From the NCBI GenBank assembly GCA_046292465.1, contig JBKBRB010000002.1:124001-188000 (forward strand): a stretch of DNA of 64,000 bases, read 5' to 3'. A model generated the notes under the pieces. That model made no database searches. It was given only the letters and a program-made list of their open reading frames with translations, and had not been told where the DNA came from. The stretch is from JANWWM01 sp046292465 (GTDB taxonomy: Bacteria > Bacteroidota > Chlorobiia > Chlorobiales > Thermochlorobacteraceae). Position 1 is the first letter of the stretch, and each line of letters starts with the position of its first letter. Position numbers and translations under genes: made by a program. This document shows positions 26,808-35,219 of the stretch, piece after piece.

Positions 26808-29543
26808 TCATAGCGTCAGCACCATTTCCGCTCCGAAGAACAAGACTTGATTTCGCCGTTGGAAAATGGGTCTTGTTGGATTGGCATTTCGGTTAATGGC
26901 GTAAAGCGGTCTATCGGCGAGCGCGTTATTGGCATAAAACGACACTTGCAAGAGTTCAGAGAGTTCTTTCGTGATGCGAATGTTGAACAGCCAAAGTGCA
27001 GGCGGATTTTCTTCACGGAACACGGCTTCGTCCAAACCTCGTCTCAAATCAGCAAATTCATCGGACTGTGCTTGTTCTTGGGTCAAGAGCGTGCGGTTGC
27101 CGTCGATGTCTAAAAATCCGATGGGGAAATTGCTAATGCCAATCGGTCTATCGCGGTCAATCCATACAGTTTGCGCAAGGAACGAGACGACAAGCCCAAC
27201 TTCAGGCGCACGATGAATGAATCGCAAACTGGTTACCAAGCGTCGCCGCTCACTGCCATTGCCCGCATTGAAAATGCCAACTCTGCCGCGCGCACTTGCG
27301 CTCAGCAAAGCATCAGTGTTGACGAAAATTTCGTCGTTTGTCGAGCGCGAGTAAATCCATGCCAAATTCAGATTCAGTGCGGTGCGAATTGGCTTCCATT
27401 CGGCAAAGTCGGCGGTCAGTTCTACCCCTTGATTTTCAATTCGCCTCGAGTTAATCGGCGCATCGTATTGACCTAAAAATTTTCCTGTGGAGTCAAAGGT
27501 GTAGGAAGGCGGCGCGCCAGGATTCGTTTGCGTTACACGAAAGACGGGAAAGGTCAGCGGAACGACTTGTCGCCCCAACGCAAATCCCCCTATGGTTACT
27601 TCATCAAATACTGCCGCCGTCAGCGTGAGAAACGACGAGTTCCAATCTAACCCAAACTCAATTTTGCGATTTTCAGCGGCGCGCAAGAATGCGGTGTTCG
27701 GTTCAATGCGGCGCGTGGTAACAATCAAGAGACGCTCGGCAGGATTATTGGCGAAGAAGTTCAATCCGACTAAATCAAAAAATCGCGGGTTCGGGTAGAG
27801 ATATGCCAACGGCGGTGCTTTTGCTGTAACGCCATATCCTGCGCGTAGCCAAAGTTTTTCAACCGGCTCGAGCGCAACATTGATACGCGGCGCAAGCACT
27901 GTTCCAAACTTGCCTGTGAAAGGACTTGTTGGAGAAATGTTATCGAACCGAACCCCAACCTGCGCCAACAGATTGCGATTGAGCACTCTTCCCGAAAGGC
28001 GTTCTTCAAGGTAAAACGAAAGTTGATTGAGTGCGGGAATATCATTGAAAGCGCGTGGTCTATCGCCGACGTTGTAGTTTTGGCGTGGCGGCGTGCTCAG
28101 GTCGAACTGCCGACCGCTTCCGCTGTTTGCATCGGTTCGCCACTCTGAACCGACAAGCGTTTTGAATGTCCATAGCGAAACATCTTTTGAAAGCGTCGTT
28201 TCTAATCGCGCATAAACATTGAGCGGATTGCCTTCGACAGTTGTGCGATTGAGATATTCTGCCGCGCCGTAAATGCCTTGCATCGTGGTATCGGTTGTTG
28301 CAATTCCAAGTGCGACAGGTCCGTTTCGGCTCAATTTTTCTTGAAAGGCGGCGCGCTGTTGGGTGTAGGTTACGCTCGAGACGAACTCCACTTTTGAGGC
28401 TTGCGTTTCGCCAAACTTCCAAACAATGTTGCTGTTGTAGCGAAAGCCTCGTTCACGCGCAAATTGCTCGCGCTCGAATTGCGCGTCTTCGGGATAGCGT
28501 TGCCGCTCATCGACCGTTGAAAAAAACGACAATCGCAAGTTGGAATTAACAGATTCTGTCCAACGCTCCGACCACGTCAGTTGTCCTGTCAAGCGGTTGA
28601 ATTGTTCCTCAATGCGGCGCGGGTCATCAAGCGATTCAAGATAATTCAGGTCGAAGGCTAATGCTGTTCTTTGATTGCGGAAGGTGAAGCCTTGTCCGAT
28701 TGCCGTTTCAAAAATGTTGGGGTTCAATCGTGCGCGCGTCTGAAATGGAAACGCACTGGCGCGAGTTTGCACGAGAATTGCGCCTGTGGTTAAATCGCCA
28801 TGCCGCGCCGACGGAATGCCGCGAATAATTTCAACGGATTCAATGTTGTTCGTTGCGATTTGTCGTAAATCCAATCCGCGTCCAACAACAGAACTAAACG
28901 GTGGTTGTGCAGTTGGTGCGCTGTTGAGAATGGTTACATTGCTCTGTAAGTTCGCATTGTTGGAGACTGGCGCATCATCGAGCACGATTGATGTTCCAAA
29001 GGCGTTCATGAACGCGCCTTCGGCATTGGTTGGCACTTGACGCAGCAAGACTTGTCGCGGCGATTGCAGGTTCGGATTTTCGGCAAGTTGTCCTGGTGCG
29101 AGTTGCAGAATGTCGGCAAGTGAAAAAGGTTGAACGTGTTCAATCGCGCTGCGCTCAATGCGCGAAGTTGTGCCGAGTTCCGAGCCGCGCGTTTCTTCTT
29201 TTGCCGTTACCACAATTTCCGCCACGCGCAATCCTTTTTGCGTCAAAGCAATGTCCACTCGCGTTGTTTGATTCGCCCTGACCACGATTTCTCTTTTTTC
29301 AGTTTGAAACCCAATGCGCGAAACAACAACTTCAAACTTTCCTTCGGGCACTCGCTCGAACTCGAACACGCCGTCTTTATCGGTGAATGTGCTGAGGCGC
29401 GTCGCGCCAATCAAAAATGCCGTTGCATCTTCAATCGGCGCGTTTGTTTCTTTTGAAACAATACGCCCTTTCACAATCCCTGTTTGCGCAACAAGCGAAA
29501 CCGTGCAGAGCAACGCACAAATGGTTAGAGTAATCTTAAACAT
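26808..29543 (-). CDS. TonB-dependent outer-membrane receptor
   Basis: A 911-residue receptor for active uptake across the outer membrane. Order: signal peptide ending SLVAQ, a carboxypeptidase-regulatory-like domain (GIVKGRIVSKETNAPIEDA...FEFERVPEGKFEV), a plug domain (QVLLRQVPTNAEGAFMNAFG, VEIIRGIPSARHGDLTTGA) and a 22-strand barrel ending VLFFGAEMVLTL. The start at 29543 overlaps the DUF1826 stop by 8 bases; the frame upstream is not a signal peptide. The ligand is not shown by sequence. Neighbours with zinc links (DUF1826, a Fur-family operator at the operon head) suggest zinc or a zinc chelate. Confidence 0.92.
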   Translation of the reverse strand: MFKITLTICALLCTVSLVAQTGIVKGRIVSKETNAPIEDATAFLIGATRLSTFTDKDGVFEFERVPEGKFEVVVSRIGFQTEKREIVVRANQTTRVDIALTQKGLRVAEIVVTAKEETRGSELGTTSRIERSAIEHVQPFSLADILQLAPGQLAENPNLQSPRQVLLRQVPTNAEGAFMNAFGTSIVLDDAPVSNNANLQSNVTILNSAPTAQPPFSSVVGRGLDLRQIATNNIESVEIIRGIPSARHGDLTTGAILVQTRASAFPFQTRARLNPNIFETAIGQGFTFRNQRTALAFDLNYLESLDDPRRIEEQFNRLTGQLTWSERWTESVNSNLRLSFFSTVDERQRYPEDAQFEREQFARERGFRYNSNIVWKFGETQASKVEFVSSVTYTQQRAAFQEKLSRNGPVALGIATTDTTMQGIYGAAEYLNRTTVEGNPLNVYARLETTLSKDVSLWTFKTLVGSEWRTDANSGSGRQFDLSTPPRQNYNVGDRPRAFNDIPALNQLSFYLEERLSGRVLNRNLLAQVGVRFDNISPTSPFTGKFGTVLAPRINVALEPVEKLWLRAGYGVTAKAPPLAYLYPNPRFFDLVGLNFFANNPAERLLIVTTRRIEPNTAFLRAAENRKIEFGLDWNSSFLTLTAAVFDEVTIGGFALGRQVVPLTFPVFRVTQTNPGAPPSYTFDSTGKFLGQYDAPINSRRIENQGVELTADFAEWKPIRTALNLNLAWIYSRSTNDEIFVNTDALLSASARGRVGIFNAGNGSERRRLVTSLRFIHRAPEVGLVVSFLAQTVWIDRDRPIGISNFPIGFLDIDGNRTLLTQEQAQSDEFADLRRGLDEAVFREENPPALWLFNIRITKELSELLQVSFYANNALADRPLYAINRNANPTRPIFQRRNQVLFFGAEMVLTL

Positions 29544-30150
29544 CAATCCGAAGTAAAACTCGAAATTCGTTGGTTGCTTCAATCGGCGGCGAGCGGTGGA
29601 AAATCGCCTTACCGACATTTTCGCCATGCTCGCCTTTGAGAATCGCAACCTCAAAGGCGTTCAGCCGCTTGACCTTGCACCAATCGCACACAATTTCATC
29701 GTTTGTTTCGCCGTCGCGATTGACATTGTCGTTTTCCAAATACTCCGTGCCTTTGCCAAGGTAAGTACATAGAAGTCGGAGCGGATAAAAATCGCGATGA
29801 AATTTTCGGCACTGGTCGGTGCGAATAATCTCTAAATGCAAGTGCAACTTATTTGCGTTTGTTAAGTGCGCAAAAAAATTTGCCGTCTGTGCGACATCAT
29901 CAAACAAAGCCCATTTGCCTGCTTCATCTTCAAACTTGCGCATCTTGTCGCGTAAGTAGGCTTTGACTTCGCTTGCGCGAAGCGTTTGGCACAAATGAAG
30001 TTCTTCGTGCGCGTGTCGTTGTAAAAACGCTACGATATTGGCATCTGGCTTGCGTTTCCAAATCGCAAGGTTGCAGTTAGAGTCGTGAATCTCTTCGAGC
30101 ACCTCGCGCTGATTTCCTATTGCGATATGTAACGATTCAGTTGCAATCAT
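29536..30150 (-). CDS. DUF1826 family protein
   Basis: A 204-residue cytoplasmic protein matching DUF1826. Features: NLAIWKRKPDANIVAFL near the start, a helical middle, LRLLCTYLGKGTEYLEND, the CDWCKVKRLNAFEVAILKGE segment with a CxxC pair, and FHRSPPIEATNEFRVLLRID at the end. The fold resembles 2-oxoglutarate-oxygenase-like or cupin beta proteins in its last part, but no activity is known. In proteobacteria DUF1826 genes occur beside COG0523 GTPases under Zur control; here both are under the same operator type. It starts at 30150 with an ATGA overlap to the permease stop. Confidence 0.8.
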   Translation of the reverse strand: MIATESLHIAIGNQREVLEEIHDSNCNLAIWKRKPDANIVAFLQRHAHEELHLCQTLRASEVKAYLRDKMRKFEDEAGKWALFDDVAQTANFFAHLTNANKLHLHLEIIRTDQCRKFHRDFYPLRLLCTYLGKGTEYLENDNVNRDGETNDEIVCDWCKVKRLNAFEVAILKGEHGENVGKAIFHRSPPIEATNEFRVLLRIDV

Positions 30151-31595
30151 TTTTCCTCTACGATGGAATAAGTTTTGAACCGCACAGTTGACCACGCCAA
30201 CAGTGCCAGCGTCGGAATGAGCAAGAGCAAGAAAAGTTGAAGCGTGCGCGTTGCAACTTCGCCTTCACTTTCTTCTTGATATGAAAATGTGGGAACTTGT
30301 GTGTAAGCCGTGAACGCCTTGCGTTGATAAATCATCGGCTCGAAATACTCACACCATGCTTTGTGAAATGCTCTGGCTTGACGCACGAAATCGGCATACC
30401 GCTCGTCGCTGGTGCCTGCAAGCGTGTTCATCACATTTTGCATCACTAATGCAGGCGATAAAATTTGAAGCGATTTAATCAAATTGTTTTGTCGCTCTCG
30501 CTGTGCATTGAACGCCTCGCGCACAGGCTTTGTGGAGTGTGAAATATCCTCGAGCATGAGCAAATACTCAATGCCAAAATCGTTATCACGTGCGGCAGTG
30601 TCTTTGGCAAGTTCGGGGTGGTCTTGATAAAATTGCTCCATTCGCTTGGCGGCTCTTCGCTCGGCATCTTCCCCTGCTTGACGCAACGCATTCACATAAC
30701 TCACGCGCGACGGCAACGGATACAACACATTCGCAACACCATTCAACACCGACGGCATAACGACCAAAAATACTAACCAACACGCCGCCAAAATCAACGC
30801 ATTCACCGCTGAACTTTTCCCTAACGCACTCACCAATAACGCCAACGCAAACCAAAATAGCCCATAAAGCGCAACCGCAATCATCAACAACAGCAGTCGC
30901 ACGATGTCAGTCTGAAATGACCCACCTGCAAGCACAAACGCAATTACGACGACGACTTCCACAAAGGCTAATAAAATCAACCCTCGCAAAAACACCTTCA
31001 CACGCACCAACTCGGAAAGCGACACCGGTTGCGACAGCATCAGCGATAAAATGCCCGCTTCTTTTTCACCCGAAAGCAAATTGAACGACAAGGCTAAAAT
31101 CAAGAGCGGCAAAAGGTAAATCACAACAAAGGCGAAATCGAGCGCACCGATTTTCATCATCAAAGGATTCTTCAAGTCTGATTCATCGTGGTCGAAGACT
31201 TCGCGCTCGCTATCCAATCGAATTAAAAGCATCTTGTTTTGCAAATCACTTTGACCGATAGAGAGCGCGGCAAGATTTGAAATGGGAAGCACAGCGTAAT
31301 CCGCGATGCGAAAATTGGCAAAATACGGATGGCGCACGCCCCACGATGGCGGTTCAAGCGGCTTTTGCTGCGACGCTAACTTTGCCTCTTCTTTCTTTGC
31401 CATCTGCTCGAGCGAGTCTAAAAAGGCTTTGCGTTTATCGCTGTTTTGCGCTGTGGCTTTTTTTTCCCGCTCAATGACTTCTCGTCCGTTTTGAACAGCA
31501 TAAAGTGCGAGCACAAAGAAGAGCGCGAAGAGTATCCACGTCTGTTTTTCACGGCGAAAGAGTCGCCACTCTTGTTTCCATTGGCTTGCGCTCAT
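30147..31595 (-). CDS. ABC-2 type permease (DUF3526-like), second of pair
   Basis: A 482-residue membrane subunit with one N-terminal helix (WILFALFFVLALYAVQNG), a long periplasmic region, and five helices from about residue 160 (FVVIYLLPLLILALSFNLLS, GEKEAGILSLMLSQPVSL coupling helix, and more) with a second large soluble segment before the last helix. This is the DUF3526/ABC-2 layout related to NosY. It starts at 31595 with an ATGA overlap to the first permease. No ATPase lies in this operon; the ABC ATPase at 37.5-38.2 kb, under the same operator type, is the likely partner. Confidence 0.8.
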   Translation of the reverse strand: MSASQWKQEWRLFRREKQTWILFALFFVLALYAVQNGREVIEREKKATAQNSDKRKAFLDSLEQMAKKEEAKLASQQKPLEPPSWGVRHPYFANFRIADYAVLPISNLAALSIGQSDLQNKMLLIRLDSEREVFDHDESDLKNPLMMKIGALDFAFVVIYLLPLLILALSFNLLSGEKEAGILSLMLSQPVSLSELVRVKVFLRGLILLAFVEVVVVIAFVLAGGSFQTDIVRLLLLMIAVALYGLFWFALALLVSALGKSSAVNALILAACWLVFLVVMPSVLNGVANVLYPLPSRVSYVNALRQAGEDAERRAAKRMEQFYQDHPELAKDTAARDNDFGIEYLLMLEDISHSTKPVREAFNAQRERQNNLIKSLQILSPALVMQNVMNTLAGTSDERYADFVRQARAFHKAWCEYFEPMIYQRKAFTAYTQVPTFSYQEESEGEVATRTLQLFLLLLIPTLALLAWSTVRFKTYSIVEEK

Positions 31596-33007
31596 GCGAC
31601 ACCCTTCAATTTTGAAACTGCAAGATAAAGCGCAACCAGCGACGCCACGAGCCAACTTATCAGTATCACTACACTTTCACTGACATTCGCTATTGCCCAC
31701 GCAACTTCAGGCGGCGTGTATTGAAACTCGGGAATTTTTTCCCACAATGCTTTTCCTACTTTGTATTCTGAATCGCCCGTTTTTGAGTGATACGCCATAT
31801 CCATGTTGAGTTCCCGCACCAGCACACGACGGTAGGCTTCGGCAACTTCCGCAAAATGCCGATGATGCCACACATCCGTTCCTGCGCTTGCCATTGAAAG
31901 CACTTGAATGGAAATTGTTGGCGACACGAATCCCGCAATTTGATAGAGGCGATTTTGCTTTTCGTAGCGTTGATGCAAGTCGGAAAAATGCTTATCGAAG
32001 ACGCGGCTTGCATACGCTTCACCTTCTTGCATAGCGATTGCATCGAAGTTCACAGGCAGTTTGTGCACAGAGTCGACACCGTATTCTTTGAGCAAGCGCA
32101 CTTCGAGCTCTTTACGCCGCTTATCGGCAGGGTTGTGTCCATCAATTCCGCCGCGGATTTCTTTACGAATTTCTTCATTGTAAGCGCGAAGTGAAGGTAA
32201 GGGATAGCGTTCGTCAGCCACTTCAATTGCCACTCTTGGCACAACAAAACTTTGCACAAACCACAGGCTTAACAGCACCACCAGTGCCGCACGCGACGAC
32301 TTCGCCCACGCAGAGACCGTAAGCGAGAGTGCACACCACATCAAGAAAAATGCAAGATAGACGGCGACCATCACGCCGTAGCGCGCACCGTCTAACTTCA
32401 TGTCCGAACTCTGCCACAAAATAAATGTGCCAATTAGCGTCGCAGGCACTACGATAAGCAACACTGTGCCGAACACACCAAGCAGTTTTCCAATCATCAA
32501 CTTGTTTGGCGGCACACCAAGCGAGAGAAGCAGTTTTAAGTTGCCCTGCTCACGCTCTCGCGTAAAAGTTGAAAAGGCTAAGAGCACAATCAGCAGTGGC
32601 AGTAGAAGTTGCATCGTAACGGCGGCGGTTACATCGCCGAAACGTTGAACAGCAGTGGCTTCTGCGGCTTTGCGGTATTCAAATTGATTTTGTCGGTGCG
32701 CTTCTAAGAAAACGGCAACGCCTGTGTAGGGGTCGGTGCCGTCGTCGAGTGTGCTTAGCAGATGTTTCGGTTTGAACGCATAGTTGCCGTAGTGCGCCGC
32801 ACTGTGTGGATTTTTCTCGTCTTGACTCACCCATCGCTTGCGCTCGCCTGCTTTTGCCGCCTCACGCTCTTTGATTTCCGAATCTACGGCGCGCCAACTG
32901 GTAAAGAGTGAAGCAAGTAGCAGCACAAACACCACGATTGCGCTCCAACGGAATCGCCCGTCGCGCAAGGCTTCTACAACTTCTTTTTTAGCAATGGTCT
33001 GTATCAT
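31592..33007 (-). CDS. ABC-2 type permease (DUF3526-like), first of pair
   Basis: A 471-residue ABC-2 membrane subunit. N-terminal helix WSAIVVFVLLLASLF, a periplasmic loop, AAVTMQLLLPLLIVLLAFST, coupling region FTREREQGNLKLLLSLGVP, three more helices, a large soluble segment with PLPSLRAYNEEIRKEI, and a C-terminal helix. It heads the operon and is coupled to the second permease. The ATG at 33007 is preferred to 33037 because the sequence between lies close to the promoter and is not conserved in character. The promoter and palindromic operator lie 48-77 bases upstream. Confidence 0.8.
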   Translation of the reverse strand: MIQTIAKKEVVEALRDGRFRWSAIVVFVLLLASLFTSWRAVDSEIKEREAAKAGERKRWVSQDEKNPHSAAHYGNYAFKPKHLLSTLDDGTDPYTGVAVFLEAHRQNQFEYRKAAEATAVQRFGDVTAAVTMQLLLPLLIVLLAFSTFTREREQGNLKLLLSLGVPPNKLMIGKLLGVFGTVLLIVVPATLIGTFILWQSSDMKLDGARYGVMVAVYLAFFLMWCALSLTVSAWAKSSRAALVVLLSLWFVQSFVVPRVAIEVADERYPLPSLRAYNEEIRKEIRGGIDGHNPADKRRKELEVRLLKEYGVDSVHKLPVNFDAIAMQEGEAYASRVFDKHFSDLHQRYEKQNRLYQIAGFVSPTISIQVLSMASAGTDVWHHRHFAEVAEAYRRVLVRELNMDMAYHSKTGDSEYKVGKALWEKIPEFQYTPPEVAWAIANVSESVVILISWLVASLVALYLAVSKLKGVA

Positions 33008-33054
33008 CTTCGAGTAATTTTGCTTACTGAAAAACAAACGTAAAACTTCTTTCC

Positions 33055-33083
33055 GCTATATGCAAATCATTTGCAAAGCGCAA
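33055..33083 (-). promoter_or_regulatory. Promoter with Fur-family (Zur-like) operator, permease/TonB operon
   Basis: On the minus strand TTGCGC and TATAGC are separated by 17 bases, and the spacer is filled by the perfect 7-1-7 palindrome TGCAAATCATTTGCA (33061-33075). A repressor bound there would block RNA polymerase. The AAT-N-ATT core and 7-1-7 form are typical of Fur-family sites (Fur, Zur, PerR). The identical 15-mer precedes the COG0523 gene. Confidence 0.75.
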
Positions 33084-33105
33084 GTAAGCAAAATTTCTTC
33101 TACTC

Positions 33106-33163
33106 GTGTTGGCATCAGCCGTTTGGCAAAGTGCTTCGCGCCGCACGGTGATGATGCCAACAC
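33106..33163 (-). repeat. Long inverted repeat after permease gene
   Basis: GTGTTGGCATCA (33106-33117) and TGATGCCAACAC (33152-33163) form a perfect 12-base stem; CCGT and ACGG inside extend it. It starts 4 bases after the stop of the ArsP-like permease gene and probably ends or protects that transcript, although no T run follows. A second, imperfect inverted repeat (CGAGTAATTTTGCTTACT at 33011-33028 against AGTAAGCAAAAT and TACTCG at 33083-33106) flanks the neighbouring operator. Confidence 0.6.
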
Positions 33164-33167
33164 CTAA

Positions 33168-34139
33168 CTATGCAAGCCAATTAAACAAGTAGCCAATGAT
33201 GATAATGCAGACCGTAACGGTGCCGTAGAACACGGCAAGCAATTTTGCGGTCATCACCTTTTTGAGCAACGCCGCTGCGGGAAGCGACAATCCAACTGCC
33301 GCCATCATAAAGGCTAAGGCGGTTCCAATTGGCACGCCTTTTTCCACGAAAGCCTGCACAACGGGAATGATTCCTACCAAGTTTGAATAGAGTGGCACTG
33401 CCAGCACAACCGAGAGCGGCACCGCAAGGAGATTTTCTTTGGTGATAATGCTTTCAAAAAAGCCGGTTGGCACGTAGCCGTGTATCGCCGCGCCGATGCC
33501 AATGCCTACAATCACATACCAGAAAACTGTTCGCATAATACCGACTGACTCTTTCACGATGCCGGGCAGTCGTTCTCGGAACAACATGCTTGCAAGTTCA
33601 AGTTGCTCGTTTTTTTGCGCATTCATTGCCGCCTTTACCCAATCCGAAAGCAAGTGCTCTAAGTGCAGTTGTTCCAGAATCATTCCCGCTACCACGCCCA
33701 AGAGAATGCCCGTCAAGGTATAGGCGATTGTAATTTTTACGCCAAAGAGTCCGATGAAAATGGCGAGCGCAACGCCATTGACGAGCGGCGAAGTAATCAG
33801 GAAAGAGAGCGTCATGCCCAGCGGAATGCCGCCCTTTACAAAGCCGATAAAGAGCGGCACCGAAGAGCACGAGCAAAACGGCGTGATTGCACCGAACAGC
33901 GAAGCCAGCACGTAGCCGCCTCCACGCCATTTCTTTTCCGAGAGAATTTTACGCACGCGCTCTATCGGGAAGTAGGAATTGATGATGCCCATCACGAAGG
34001 AAATCAAAAACAGCAAGATGAAGATTTTGAGCGTGTCGTAGATGAAGAACGTGAGCGCATCGCCTAACCTTGAAGGATTTTCTATGCCCATGGCGTCATA
34101 GACGACCCACGCCGCCATGGCTTCTAACCAGTCGAACAT
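33168..34139 (-). CDS. ArsP-like/UPF0718 permease
   Basis: A 323-residue, roughly eight-helix permease. The hallmark is the helix SLFGAITPFCSCSSVPLFIG with conserved cysteines, repeated in form by PLYSNLVGIIPVVQAF in the second half. Members include ArsP, an exporter of trivalent organoarsenicals, and relatives linked to metal efflux. It follows the thioredoxin-like gene by 17 bases, and an ArsR regulator lies upstream; ArsR/thioredoxin/permease is a frequent resistance set. The substrate (arsenical, antimonial or another thiol-reactive metal) is not determined. Confidence 0.85.
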   Translation of the reverse strand: MFDWLEAMAAWVVYDAMGIENPSRLGDALTFFIYDTLKIFILLFLISFVMGIINSYFPIERVRKILSEKKWRGGGYVLASLFGAITPFCSCSSVPLFIGFVKGGIPLGMTLSFLITSPLVNGVALAIFIGLFGVKITIAYTLTGILLGVVAGMILEQLHLEHLLSDWVKAAMNAQKNEQLELASMLFRERLPGIVKESVGIMRTVFWYVIVGIGIGAAIHGYVPTGFFESIITKENLLAVPLSVVLAVPLYSNLVGIIPVVQAFVEKGVPIGTALAFMMAAVGLSLPAAALLKKVMTAKLLAVFYGTVTVCIIIIGYLFNWLA

Positions 34140-34156
34140 ACTGCCTCCTGTTTTGT

Positions 34157-34393
34157 TTATGCTGTAAGCAAGGCTTTGAATTCTTCCGTGCTTACAACTT
34201 TACCTTTTGTTTTGACGACTTCATCAATCACGACGGCGGGCGTTTGCATTACATCATATTCCATGATTTTCGCAATGTCTTCAACTTTGATAATCTCTGC
34301 TTCTATGCCCAGTTCTTTGATAGCAGCTTCGGCATTGGCAATCGTGGCTTTGCACTTAGCGCAGCCTGTCCCCAAAACTTTAATGGTTTTCAT
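34157..34393 (-). CDS. Small thioredoxin-fold protein (TM0996/MTH895 type)
   Basis: A 78-residue redox protein: MKTIKVLGTGCAKCKATIAN with a CxxC site at residues 11-14, then IIKVEDIAKIMEYDVMQTPAVVIDE (cis-Pro loop TPAVV) and an ending that matches small glutaredoxin-like proteins. It probably reduces or passes thiol-bound metal to the permease encoded directly downstream. Its promoter region holds two inverted repeats and lies behind arsR. Confidence 0.88.
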   Translation of the reverse strand: MKTIKVLGTGCAKCKATIANAEAAIKELGIEAEIIKVEDIAKIMEYDVMQTPAVVIDEVVKTKGKVVSTEEFKALLTA

Positions 34394-34432
34394 TTTTTTC
34401 TCCGTTTTAAGGTTCTCAAGAATTAAATAGAT

Positions 34433-34468
34433 GCGAATAACTTATTCGCTTTTCGTAAAAATACGAAA
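34433..34468 (-). promoter_or_regulatory. Two adjacent inverted repeats, candidate ArsR operators
   Basis: GCGAATAA-C-TTATTCGC (34433-34449) is a perfect palindrome with one central base. It is followed directly by TTTCGTA-AAAA-TACGAAA (34451-34468), a perfect 7-base inverted repeat. They lie between arsR and the thioredoxin-like gene. AT-rich imperfect dyads of this size are usual ArsR/SmtB targets. Confidence 0.65.
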
Positions 34469-34482
34469 TACGCATACAAAAG

Positions 34483-34788
34483 TTAAGCCTTTTGCTTAAA
34501 GAATTCCTCGAAGAGCGTTTTCGCGCGTTGCCAATTTTTTTGGTTAATGCAGTAGGTAATGGTAGGAGGTTCTGCTTTGCCTTGAATGAGACCGGCGTTT
34601 CTGAGCACTTTGAGGTGTTGCGAGACGGTAGAAGCAGCAAGCGGCAACTGCTCGCCGATGTCGCCTGCAAAACATGTGCATTGCTTTTCCAGAAAGCGCA
34701 GAATTTGCACGCGCGAAGGATGTGCGAGTGCTTTCGCAAATTTGGCGAGTTCTTTATCGCTATCTTGTTGCATTTTGCGTTTCCTCAT
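34483..34788 (-). CDS. ArsR-family metalloregulator
   Basis: A 101-residue winged-helix repressor. It has AKALAHPSRVQILRFLEK, recognition helix ASTVSQHLKVLRNAGLI and the wing GKAEPPTITYCIN. KQCTCFAGD places a Cys-x-Cys pair in the helix where ArsR-type proteins bind As(III) or Sb(III). It lies upstream of the thioredoxin-like protein and permease on the same strand and probably represses them through the inverted repeats between. An ATTTTGAT/ATCAAAAT pair at 34787-34816 could be an autoregulatory site. Confidence 0.9.
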   Translation of the reverse strand: MRKRKMQQDSDKELAKFAKALAHPSRVQILRFLEKQCTCFAGDIGEQLPLAASTVSQHLKVLRNAGLIQGKAEPPTITYCINQKNWQRAKTLFEEFFKQKA

Positions 34789-34867
34789 TTTGATTGGATT
34801 TACTTCCCATCAAAATTGGAAATTCTCTTCGACTTTGAAAACGCCCTGTGCTTTGTTGTTTTCTACG

Positions 34868-35074
34868 CTATGCTGTAATGTTTTTTCGTTTGAACTCTTG
34901 TTTGAGTTCCCACAAGCAGTTTGCGCAGAGGCAATCTTGAAAGCGCGAGGCGATATAGGCACGCTCATCATCATCGAGCGGCACGCTCGAGCATTGGCAA
35001 AGGGTGATGGTGCCCATTTTGCACTCAAAGTGCGCGCCGCAGCGTGGACAGACTTTTTCTTCGTGATGTGGCAT
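34868..35074 (-). CDS. Cysteine-rich CWC family protein
   Basis: A 68-residue cytoplasmic protein with MPHHEEKVCPRCGAHFECKM, LCQCSSVPLDDDERAYI and CLCANCLWELKQEF. The set CPRCG, FECK, CQC, CLCANCL is the pattern of the CWC family, probably binding zinc. No activity is known. The ATG at 35074 starts the conserved part; the longer frame to 35206 is not convincing. It lies upstream of arsR on the same strand, with a 79-base gap. Confidence 0.8.
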   Translation of the reverse strand: MPHHEEKVCPRCGAHFECKMGTITLCQCSSVPLDDDERAYIASRFQDCLCANCLWELKQEFKRKNITA

Positions 35075-35219
35075 AATGAAGAAGCAAGTTTTCAAACTCA
35101 CAAGCAAGAGAGAGGATTTTTCACAACTGACAAATATAGTTGATTTTGAAAACGACCTGCTCTTCTCGTATGAACCTGCCCCTGTTGAAAGAGATGCGGT
35201 GCTCACAACGACGCAACTC

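Noticed and set aside
35075..35206. Longer N-terminus for the CWC protein
   Set aside because: Ser-rich, not conserved in character; the cysteine domain begins right at the Met at 35074.
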